Shown here piece after piece: positions 36,429 to 43,985 of a stretch of DNA of 64,000 nucleotides. This stretch comes from Gammaproteobacteria bacterium (GTDB taxonomy: Bacteria; Pseudomonadota; Gammaproteobacteria; Pseudomonadales; IMCC2047). The position numbers and the translations under genes are program-made. Position 1 is the stretch's first letter. Every line of letters begins with the position of its first letter. The notes under the pieces were generated by a model. It saw only the letters and a list, made by a program, of their open reading frames with translations. It searched no databases and had not been told where the DNA came from. The DNA lies in assembly GCA_021773395.1 (NCBI GenBank), contig JAJFKB010000002.1:577050-641049 (forward strand). Reading direction: 5' to 3'.

Positions 36429-37510
36429 GTCAGAAAATTCAAAGACCACCCGCCGACATTGTCTATGCCGACGAATTATCCCGATTGACCCATAGCGATC
36501 ATGGCCCGATACCGCCAGGCTGGAACATGTCACCGCTGGCAGTTGAGAAATTTGTGCTCGGCGATCGCGAAATGAACATCACTCGTAAATTTGTCGCGCC
36601 TAAAGAACAAGTCACCCGAATCATTATCACCCTGGCGACCAACCGCGGCGCCATGCTGATTGGTCAACCGGGAACAGCGAAATCCTGGTTATCAGAACTA
36701 ATTGCTACAGCAATTTCGGGAAGCTCCGCGTTAACGATTCAAGGCGGCGCCATTACTCATATCAACCAGCTGCTTTACAGCTGGAATGGAGCCATTCTCA
36801 GCACTCAAGGACCCTGCAAAGCGGCATTAATCCCCAGCCCAATCTACCAGGGAATGCAGTCCGGCAAATTAGTGCGTTTTGAGGAAATCGCTCGCTGTGC
36901 GTCCAATATTCAAGATGCCATCCTGTCGATCATGTCAGAACGCCAGCTGACGATTGCAGAGTTAACCGGAGATGATTCCGTACTTTATGCAAGAGAGGGA
37001 TTTAATATCATCGCCACCTCCAACAGCATGGATCAGGGTGTTCACCAGATGAGCGCCGCATTAAAAAGGCGGATGAATTTTGAAACCATCCAGCCTATAA
37101 AAAACATTAATGATGAAATTGAGGTGATTCTTAGCGAGTCAAATAAATTGATAAAGTCATCCGGCGTGAACGTTCAGTCAAAGCCGGAAGTTATCGAAAT
37201 ACTGGCCACCATTTTCCATGAACTGAGGAATGGTCAGACCCTCAACGGACGCAGTACCGACCGTCTTGCAGCAGCAGTCATGTCAACCGCTGAAGCGGTT
37301 TCTGTCGCCCACGCTATAGCCGTCTATGCTTACTACTACAGAGATGGCGAAGTCATAGCCGAAGATATTGTTCACTTTCTGGTGGGCGCTTCATTGAAGG
37401 ATAACAGGGAAGACCGGCGCCGCATGCACCATTACTTTGAAACCGAAGTGGCTAACAAACAGGGAGCGCTTTGGGATAAAATCTTTCGACAGAAAAGGCT
37501 GTTGGAGTAA
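36425..37510 (+). CDS. Orphan MoxR-type AAA+ ATPase
   Basis: 361-residue AAA+ ATPase of the MoxR superfamily. Walker A GQPGTAKS (80-87), LTIQGGAITHINQLLYSWN, Walker B-type LVRFEEIARC, sensor region FNIIATSNSMDQGVHQMSAALKRR with the arginine finger. The pattern resembles the ATPases that normally sit beside a VWA-domain protein and a DUF5682-type protein; neither is here. Instead it is coupled by ATGA overlap to the methyltransferase-GspE gene, so the two ATPases may work together. The insert between the IS remnants and icd contains only these two genes. Confidence 0.88.
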   Translation: MSQKIQRPPADIVYADELSRLTHSDHGPIPPGWNMSPLAVEKFVLGDREMNITRKFVAPKEQVTRIIITLATNRGAMLIGQPGTAKSWLSELIATAISGSSALTIQGGAITHINQLLYSWNGAILSTQGPCKAALIPSPIYQGMQSGKLVRFEEIARCASNIQDAILSIMSERQLTIAELTGDDSVLYAREGFNIIATSNSMDQGVHQMSAALKRRMNFETIQPIKNINDEIEVILSESNKLIKSSGVNVQSKPEVIEILATIFHELRNGQTLNGRSTDRLAAAVMSTAEAVSVAHAIAVYAYYYRDGEVIAEDIVHFLVGASLKDNREDRRRMHHYFETEVANKQGALWDKIFRQKRLLE

Positions 37511-37750
37511 GGTATATAAAATATCCGCTTGGAACGGCAATCAATTCTTCGGGCTTTTTATGCTCCAGAATCCAGCTGCAATCCTCCTGTTTTGATTGTT
37601 GGAAGACTTCTATTTCAGCCCATACTCAGGTTAAACTGGATACTCGTGTTCTACAGCTACATACTGACAATCGCCCAACCTTTCAGATTCAGCCAACACT
37701 AATTTAAGGAAGCCCCTTCAATCACCATTGACCGAACCTGCATGTGAGTT

Positions 37751-39490
37751 CTACAAGGTCAAATTACGCTCGACTGCATCAAGAAAACTGCACATATCAA
37801 CCACGGTTTCCCGGCTTGAGTCGGTCGTCTTACCCTTCAAATCTCCGGTAATAATCCCCTGCCCCACTGTTTCAATCAGCGCTGCTTTTAAATCGGCTGA
37901 ATAATCGACTAAAGCTTGGTTGTCTTCACGAACACCCAGTGTAGCCAGTGCGTTGGCCAGCGCATATATCAGCGCAGAAGAGTTAAAGTGCGCTTCTTTG
38001 CCATCGCTTTCCAGATATTTCAGATAGAGGTCATGCGCGGTACCATGCGGCGCTTCATAGAGCATGGTGCCATCTTTGCTTTCGATAATCGAACTGGCTG
38101 TCGCCAGGCTACCACCCAGTGCTGCTGAAATATCCGAGAAGATATCACCATCAAGATTCTGTGCAGGATAGAGGGCGCTTCTTGGTGGGTCGGTAATCAT
38201 TTTCTTTAATTGACTGGAAGGTCGCATAATCATAAATGAGGGCGGTGGCGTGTCTGCTCTTGCCAACTCACTGCGCACTTCAGCAATTGCAGTACTGAAA
38301 ACATCATCGTATTCCATATACTCACGCTTGAGGCCGAAATAAACTTCCTTCTCATTCAAAGAAGCATCACGAAATACCTGGCTAACCCAATCCTTGATCG
38401 CATCACGATCATTTGACATGAACAGAGCGGGATCATTTTTCTTAACGCGACGGGCATGTTTTTCTTCACCATCGACAATGACCTTGAGGATTCCATCTTC
38501 TTGCATTGGCATATTAAAACTGCCGTATTGATCCCCGCCACCTGCGCTCATACGCGAAATAGAAACATGGTGCTTACGATTGGGGATTCCGTATTTCTTA
38601 AGCTCAGCAACCAGCTTATAGAGTTTTCTGCCTGAAGTATTATCCGGCACCCCCCACAAGGCGCGTTCCGGTGGGTTGGAAACAATACGAGCTGCTTGTG
38701 CATCAATTAGCTCATAGTGGTAGGACAGGCCCAGCTCTGCAATCTGATCTTTATAATGCTGCTCGTAAATACCTTCAATTTCGACACGCATCACCCCATC
38801 ATAGCCTGCAATCACGGTATCTTTTAAACCCAGATACACATCTCTTTTTTCGTTAATCGCTCGCTGGAAGAAATTGTGTGCCCAGGTCCTAACCGCATCA
38901 ATGTCATTGGTGGCTAAAAGCCAGGGATCGCCTTTTTTAATGGTGCGACGGTGCAATTCTACCGGGTCACCGCTACTGCCCACAAAGACCAACTTAACCA
39001 CACCCGTTGCCTTGGATAGCTCGTTAAAACTCCCCTTGATACCGCCGCTCTGCATGGTATCAACTTCTATATCACGCCCTATCCACTCTGGTTTCATGGA
39101 CTGCAGATTACGAAATTTGATATCTTCTCGAGTAATGTTACCGCCAATGCCTTTGCGAATGGCACCGTTGGGTGACTTAACAGCCAGCTTGTTCAATTCT
39201 GCCTCATTAATCGTAGGATGTTTGGTCAACAACTCGTCCAATTGTTGCCGATTAACCGTCATGCCAGCGTTTTTAACACCCACACCATATTTTTTTAACG
39301 CCTCAATGGCGTCTGTCACCGCTCGCCCATTGGTTACCAAACGGTTCTCTGCGGTCAGGTCAATCTCAACCAAATCGATGTCCAATTTCGCAGTGACAAA
39401 TTTTTCCAGCATTTTCTCAAATGCAACCTGAGCCATCTCATCCCCATGCAAGATAACCAGAGGATTCCCCACTTTAATTTTACTACTCAT
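37751..39490 (-). CDS. NADP-type isocitrate dehydrogenase-like enzyme with internal duplication
   Basis: 579 residues, far longer than the 410-420 of eukaryote-like (type II) isocitrate dehydrogenases it resembles. Matching blocks: VILHGDEMAQVAFEKML, VKSPNGAIRKGIGGNITRED, then near the C-terminus QNLDGDIFSDISAALGGSLA and YEAPHGTAHDLYLKY. The extra length is a second copy of the central segment: about 147-240 (GSFNELSKATGVVKLVFVG...DVYLGLKDTVIAGYDGV) and about 314-405 (GSFNMPMQEDGILKVIVDG...EVYFGLKREYMEYDDVF). ATG 39490 has GGGAGA upstream. Isocitrate as substrate is likely but not proved; a different beta-decarboxylating dehydrogenase role remains possible. Confidence 0.82.
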   Translation of the reverse strand: MSSKIKVGNPLVILHGDEMAQVAFEKMLEKFVTAKLDIDLVEIDLTAENRLVTNGRAVTDAIEALKKYGVGVKNAGMTVNRQQLDELLTKHPTINEAELNKLAVKSPNGAIRKGIGGNITREDIKFRNLQSMKPEWIGRDIEVDTMQSGGIKGSFNELSKATGVVKLVFVGSSGDPVELHRRTIKKGDPWLLATNDIDAVRTWAHNFFQRAINEKRDVYLGLKDTVIAGYDGVMRVEIEGIYEQHYKDQIAELGLSYHYELIDAQAARIVSNPPERALWGVPDNTSGRKLYKLVAELKKYGIPNRKHHVSISRMSAGGGDQYGSFNMPMQEDGILKVIVDGEEKHARRVKKNDPALFMSNDRDAIKDWVSQVFRDASLNEKEVYFGLKREYMEYDDVFSTAIAEVRSELARADTPPPSFMIMRPSSQLKKMITDPPRSALYPAQNLDGDIFSDISAALGGSLATASSIIESKDGTMLYEAPHGTAHDLYLKYLESDGKEAHFNSSALIYALANALATLGVREDNQALVDYSADLKAALIETVGQGIITGDLKGKTTDSSRETVVDMCSFLDAVERNLTL

Positions 39491-39815
39491 TGTCTCTCCC
39501 AAATACTCATGAGGCCGATGCGCCTCAAAGACTTTATCGCTTACAAAACATTGCCGCCCTATTCCCCAATAACTTCAGCAAACCTGCCAACAAACCCACA
39601 ACAAAGTGAGGTTCCATTATACGCCCGCCAGAACACCCGACGATCGTTATTCACAATAATAAACCCCTTACCCTTGGTCAGCTTAAGCTATCTTCGCAAC
39701 ATCCATATGACTATCCACCCACTAGGATACCTTTAAGCGGCAATCCTTCAAAATATAGTGAATATCACATTGGTTTATAGCTACCTATAACTTTCATTGT
39801 TCAAGAAAAATAACG
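39491..39815. other. Intergenic region, no gene seen
   Basis: 325 bases between two minus-strand genes. GAGGC/GCCTC hairpin at about 39510-39525, just upstream of the dehydrogenase ribosome site. Nothing else is supported. Confidence 0.4.
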
Positions 39816-40277
39816 CTAGTGTTTAGCACTTCTCCCAAGACCAATACGTACCACCAACATACCGAGCAACATGCCCACGGGCGCAAAAAAAATAGGGGCC
39901 AACATCAATTCCAACCCATGGGGAAACCCTGGATAGACTCGCGATGGCAAGAAATCGGGCCAGTATTCAATGTTTGCCCAGAGTAATATGAGAATGATGG
40001 GAATAAAGCCACCGATTAGCAGCGCTGGTCTGAATGACTGATTTCCACCAAAACGGCGATGCGCCCACAATGTACATCCCATCAAAGCTAAAGGGAAAAG
40101 GCCTAGCAACCCACAGACCAAAAGGTTCTGGCGACGCGAAATGTATTGCTCCGATAGCGCAACCAGGGTATCCGTAAGCGACATACTCTCTAAGAGGGCC
40201 ACAAAGATGAATACTAATGGCGGAATCACAACAACAGTGACAACTAACAGTAACGCAACGGCAGATTTATTATTCAT
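39816..40277 (-). CDS. Small integral membrane protein, family unknown
   Basis: 153 residues with four hydrophobic stretches, about 7-30, 52-72, 84-102 and 124-147, so a four-helix inner-membrane protein. Charged loops include the amphipathic ALSEQYISRRQNLL and WAHRRFGGNQSF. I do not recognise the family. It stands alone between icd and the flavoprotein gene; the start ATG at 40277 follows a purine-rich stretch. Confidence 0.65.
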   Translation of the reverse strand: MNNKSAVALLLVVTVVVIPPLVFIFVALLESMSLTDTLVALSEQYISRRQNLLVCGLLGLFPLALMGCTLWAHRRFGGNQSFRPALLIGGFIPIILILLWANIEYWPDFLPSRVYPGFPHGLELMLAPIFFAPVGMLLGMLVVRIGLGRSAKH

Positions 40278-40462
40278 AATATTTTACCACCCTTACTTTA
40301 TTTAAAGTTAATTCCATTGAGACCTTTGCATAACAACTACGCTAGGCAAAGGTCCCCCATTGAACCAAAGAGTTACTAAGCGAAAGCAGCGTTTGACAAA
40401 AAACACCCGTACTCCTCTAAAAAAAGCTAAAATGCCCACCCATTTTAGCTGATCGGTAATCC

Positions 40463-41710
40463 GTGAGACAAACTTCAACTAATTACGACGTCATTATACT
40501 GGGCGCAGGTGCTGCAGGGTTATTCTGCGCTTTTACAGCAGCCCAGCGTGGCCGACGTGTCTTGGTATTAGAAAAGGCCAATAAAATTGGCAAAAAAATT
40601 CTCATGTCTGGCGGTGGCCGTTGTAATTTCACCAACCAATTTGTTACGGCTGAAAACTTTATTTCCAACAACCCCCATTTTTGTAAATCTGCGTTGACCC
40701 GTTATACGCAATGGGATTTTATAGCCTTGGTGGAACAGCATGGCATCGAATATGAAGAACGTAGTCACGGCCAGTTATTTTGTAAAGGTTCAGCCAAAGA
40801 ACTTTTGAATATGTTGCTAAAAGAGTGTCACTCGGCAGGCGTAGAAATTAAAACGCATTGCGAAGTTCAGGTAATCAAGGCCTTGGCACGGGAGAACAAC
40901 TCCGAAAAAGATGAAGCACAGAACAACCAATATCAGATAAACCTGCTTCGAGAAAAAACCCGGCTTAGCTTTAAGTGCCAATCATTAGTGATCGCCACTG
41001 GCGCTCTTTCAATCCCTACCCTGGGCGGCAGCGGATTAGGTTACGATATCGCCCAGCAATTTGCGCTGCCAGTCACAGAGCGTCGAGCGGGCTTAGTACC
41101 TTTTATGTTCAGCGATCACATGAAATCCATCTGCGAGCGTTTGACTGGGTTAGCCGTGTCAGCAGAAGTCAGCTGTAATGGCCAGAGCTTTGCCGAGAAT
41201 ATCCTGTTTACACACCGTGGTTTAAGTGGCCCGGCAATACTACAGATATCCAACTATTGGCATCCTGGAAACCCCATTATTATCAACCTGCTGCCAAATA
41301 TCAGCGCGAGTGAGTGGCTGAAAAACGCTAAACAGCACAACGGTAAAAGTCTTCTCAAAACCCTATTAAACCAATACCTACCAAAATCGCTGGGTAACGA
41401 ATTACAAATGCTTTGGTGGCCAGAATCTTCCAATAAACCGTTGGCGGAATTTAGCGACAAACAACTACTTTTAATTGGTGAACAAATTAATCATTGGGAA
41501 TTGAAACCCTCTGCTACAGAGGGGTATCGCACGGCAGAAGTAACCCTTGGTGGTATTGATACCGACTGTATCAGCTCGAAAACCATGGAGGTCAAGCAGC
41601 AGCCTGGTTTATATTTTATCGGTGAAGTATTGGACGTTACCGGCCATTTAGGCGGATTCAATTTTCAGTGGGCCTGGTCTTCAGGCTATACCGCCGGATT
41701 ATTTGTTTAA
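40463..41710 (+). CDS. FAD-dependent oxidoreductase, HI0933/YhiN family
   Basis: 415-residue flavoprotein of the HI0933/YhiN group (BaiN-like). GTG start. Dinucleotide-binding DVIILGAGAAGLFCAFTAAQRGRRVLVLEK, the family signature KILMSGGGRCNFTN, VIATGALSIPTLGGSGLGY, and the C-terminal GLYFIGEVLDVTGHLGGFNFQWAWSSGY are intact. Its physiological substrate is unknown. It is convergent with hemN. Confidence 0.93.
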   Translation: MRQTSTNYDVIILGAGAAGLFCAFTAAQRGRRVLVLEKANKIGKKILMSGGGRCNFTNQFVTAENFISNNPHFCKSALTRYTQWDFIALVEQHGIEYEERSHGQLFCKGSAKELLNMLLKECHSAGVEIKTHCEVQVIKALARENNSEKDEAQNNQYQINLLREKTRLSFKCQSLVIATGALSIPTLGGSGLGYDIAQQFALPVTERRAGLVPFMFSDHMKSICERLTGLAVSAEVSCNGQSFAENILFTHRGLSGPAILQISNYWHPGNPIIINLLPNISASEWLKNAKQHNGKSLLKTLLNQYLPKSLGNELQMLWWPESSNKPLAEFSDKQLLLIGEQINHWELKPSATEGYRTAEVTLGGIDTDCISSKTMEVKQQPGLYFIGEVLDVTGHLGGFNFQWAWSSGYTAGLFV

Positions 41711-41765
41711 TTGGATCATTGTGAATTAAAACGAAAAATATTCTAAAACAGACTGTTCTTCACCC

Positions 41766-43160
41766 TTAAATCACCCGCGAAAAACGCTGTTCTTTGGTCG
41801 GCTTCTGATAGGCATCAAACACCATGGCAATATTACGCAATAACAAGCGTCCGAATGGTTGCACTCTGATTTGTTGTGCACTCAGCGAAACCAGATCATC
41901 CTCTTGCAATGGCAACAATCGTTGCAACTCCTGTGAAAAATAGGAATTAAAATCAATGCCAAACTGGTTTTCAACCGATTTAAAATCTACCACGCCCTGA
42001 CACATCAAATCCTGAATCACCGCACGACGCAATTTATCATCGGCACTTAAACGATAGCCTTGGAACACTGGCAGGTGGCCAGCGTCTAGCGCCTTAAAAT
42101 AGGCCTTTTCAAAACGTTCATTCTGGCTATACGCGTTATTGACCTTTCCGATAGAGGTTACGCCCATGCCAATCATATCCGTATCAGCATGTGTGGAATA
42201 ACCCTGAAAATTACGCTGCAATGTGCCTTTTTCTTTAGCCAAAACCAATTCATCATCAGGTAGTGCAAAATGATCCATGCCGATATAGACATAGCCCGCT
42301 TCCTGTAAACGGTTAATGGTCAACTCTAACAGACTGAGCTTAGTCACTGCGTCCGGTAAATTTTCTGCTTTGATCAAATTCTGGGCTTTTACCCGGTTGG
42401 GCATGTGTGCGTAGCTATAAATTGCCAGACGTTCCGGGCGCATGCCCATGATGGTAGCGAGGGTTCGATCAAAACTCTCCACCGTCTGATGCGGCAACCC
42501 ATAGATAAGATCCATATTGATGGATTGATAGCCGGATTGACGCGCGGCATCCAACACAGCCTGCGTCTGCTCGATCGATTGTTCACGATTGACCGCCTTT
42601 TGTACTTTTTCATCAAAATCCTGCACGCCCAGACTAACGCGATTAAACCCGAATTCACGCAGCATAGCGATGGTGTTTTCCCTAACTGCTCGCGGGTCGA
42701 TTTCAATCGAAAACTCGCGCTGTTCCACTGGCGCGAGCTGGAAATGCCGCTCTGTTTCCAGCATCAGCTCTTGCAATTGCTGGTCGCTGAGAAAAGTGGG
42801 CGTGCCGCCGCCAAAGTGGAGCTGATTGACCTGCCGCTGATCTCCCACCAGAGCTGCCTGCATGACAATTTCCTTATGCAGATACTCCAGATAGGGAGTT
42901 GCCCGATCAAAGGTATGGGTAATGATTTTGTTACAGGCACAGTAAAAGCAGAGAGATTCACAATAGGGTATATGATAGTAAAGCGATAACGGGTTACCCT
43001 GCTCGTTACTTTGCGCCAGCTCATCACGATAATCCCGTTCAGTAAACGCTGGGGAAAACTGTAATGCAGTTGGGTAGGAGGTGTAGCGTGGCCCAAAAGT
43101 ATCGTACTTTTTAAGCATATCCGCATCAAACTCGATGGATTGGGACTTACTTTCTTTCAT
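41766..43160 (-). CDS. hemN: Oxygen-independent coproporphyrinogen III dehydrogenase HemN
   Basis: Radical-SAM enzyme of haem synthesis used at low oxygen. The 4Fe-4S motif CESLCFYC has Cys67, Cys71 and Cys74 (plus Cys76 of the HemN type), followed by LHFGGGTPTFLSDQQL, SIEIDPRAV and FNRVSLGVQDFDEKVQ. The length of 464 and the C-terminal domain are those of true HemN rather than the shorter HemW. No clear FNR/Anr site (TTGAT-N4-ATCAA) was found upstream although such control is common for this gene. Confidence 0.96.
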   Translation of the reverse strand: MKESKSQSIEFDADMLKKYDTFGPRYTSYPTALQFSPAFTERDYRDELAQSNEQGNPLSLYYHIPYCESLCFYCACNKIITHTFDRATPYLEYLHKEIVMQAALVGDQRQVNQLHFGGGTPTFLSDQQLQELMLETERHFQLAPVEQREFSIEIDPRAVRENTIAMLREFGFNRVSLGVQDFDEKVQKAVNREQSIEQTQAVLDAARQSGYQSINMDLIYGLPHQTVESFDRTLATIMGMRPERLAIYSYAHMPNRVKAQNLIKAENLPDAVTKLSLLELTINRLQEAGYVYIGMDHFALPDDELVLAKEKGTLQRNFQGYSTHADTDMIGMGVTSIGKVNNAYSQNERFEKAYFKALDAGHLPVFQGYRLSADDKLRRAVIQDLMCQGVVDFKSVENQFGIDFNSYFSQELQRLLPLQEDDLVSLSAQQIRVQPFGRLLLRNIAMVFDAYQKPTKEQRFSRVI

Positions 43161-43587
43161 TTTTACAACTCTTTGATTTTCGCGCGCTCTCTCCCATTAG
43201 ATAACAGCGCAGATTGGATGACATAGTTCATTTTATGCTGCTCAAGCCGCAAACACCACAGGCGGCAGCTAGATGCGAGAAAGCCACCTTTACATTTTCG
43301 TGAAAAACATTTCTTAACCAGCATGCTAGGGTGTCTAGCCGCAATAGACTTTTTGACGGCTCCAATCGACAGTTGCTGGAAGCATTTTCGTTTGATAGTG
43401 CACTGGGCTATCTATTACATTATTGTGATGCGATTTATGGTGCAATGGTAAAAAAGCGAATCAAAAGCCTGGGCGTAGAAGAAGTTATAACTGTACCACG
43501 CTCATCTTGGTAAAATCCCCTCGTCGAACTCACTTGTCCTTGAACAAGAGTAACGTTCTTTGCCTTGATCAACACAATCTATAGAAA
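43161..43587. other. Intergenic region between hemN and the metal-receptor block
   Basis: 427 bases between divergent genes. A 60-codon frame at 43331-43513 has no ribosome site and no recognised motif and is not called. The Fur-like box at 43588 closes the region. No FNR box or RNA gene is seen. Confidence 0.4.
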
Positions 43588-43602
43588 TGATAATACTTAT
43601 CA
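43588..43602 (+). promoter_or_regulatory. Fur-like box upstream of the receptor operon
   Basis: TGATAATACTTATCA differs at one base from the Fur 7-1-7 consensus TGATAATnATTATCA, and the palindrome extends one more pair (A/T) on each side. It lies 16 bases before the ATG of the small protein and upstream of the ZnuD-like receptor. Zur, a Fur paralogue, normally uses a different palindrome, so Fur is the better guess. Confidence 0.65.
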
Positions 43603-43617
43603 TGTAGAGTACTCGGC

Positions 43618-43908
43618 ATGAGATTCGGCAATAGCAACAGATTTTTAGGTATCAGCCTAGCGCTACTAATTGCGTTAGTGTCTGCACTGTCCGCCGCTCA
43701 CTTAAATGCACACCAAACGCCAGATACCGTTTCAATAGAGGACTGTTTGGAGCTGCATGCCACGGGCTTGGATTCGGCAATTGTCGAGCTTGAGAGCCCC
43801 CATTTTGCTGAACCTCCTTTCAATCAGGTCATCCAGGTACCCGTTTATTCTCCGGTTATCCGCAATCATTTCCGTCCCCAGCCAAGGGGCCCTCCAACAT
43901 ACTCCTAA
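43618..43908 (+). CDS. Small exported protein preceding a TonB-dependent receptor
   Basis: 96 residues: signal peptide (about 1-30, cleavage possibly after LNA), then a short mature part with several His residues and one Cys (SIEDCLELHATG), ending in the proline-rich RNHFRPQPRGPPTYS. I do not recognise a family. Small His-containing periplasmic proteins are frequent just before zinc or copper receptor genes. It lies between the Fur-like box and the receptor (77-base gap), so both are probably one transcript. Confidence 0.65.
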   Translation: MRFGNSNRFLGISLALLIALVSALSAAHLNAHQTPDTVSIEDCLELHATGLDSAIVELESPHFAEPPFNQVIQVPVYSPVIRNHFRPQPRGPPTYS

Positions 43909-43985
43909 CCTAGAAATAAAAAACTGATAATTTCTAATTCATGCTTGCTTATGTGAGCGTGTATCTATGTGTTTTAGGAGAATAA

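Noticed and set aside
29388..37750. attL/attR repeat of the tRNA-Met 3' end marking an integrated island
   Set aside because: No second copy of the 3' tRNA sequence was found in the interval; the only similarity, near 31558, is about ten bases with gaps.
43161..43330. FNR/Anr site expected upstream of hemN
   Set aside because: No sequence close to TTGAT-N4-ATCAA was found.
43331..43513. 60-codon plus-strand frame upstream of the Fur-like box
   Set aside because: No ribosome site, no recognised domain and no neighbour support; it might be the tail of a lost gene but nothing confirms it.
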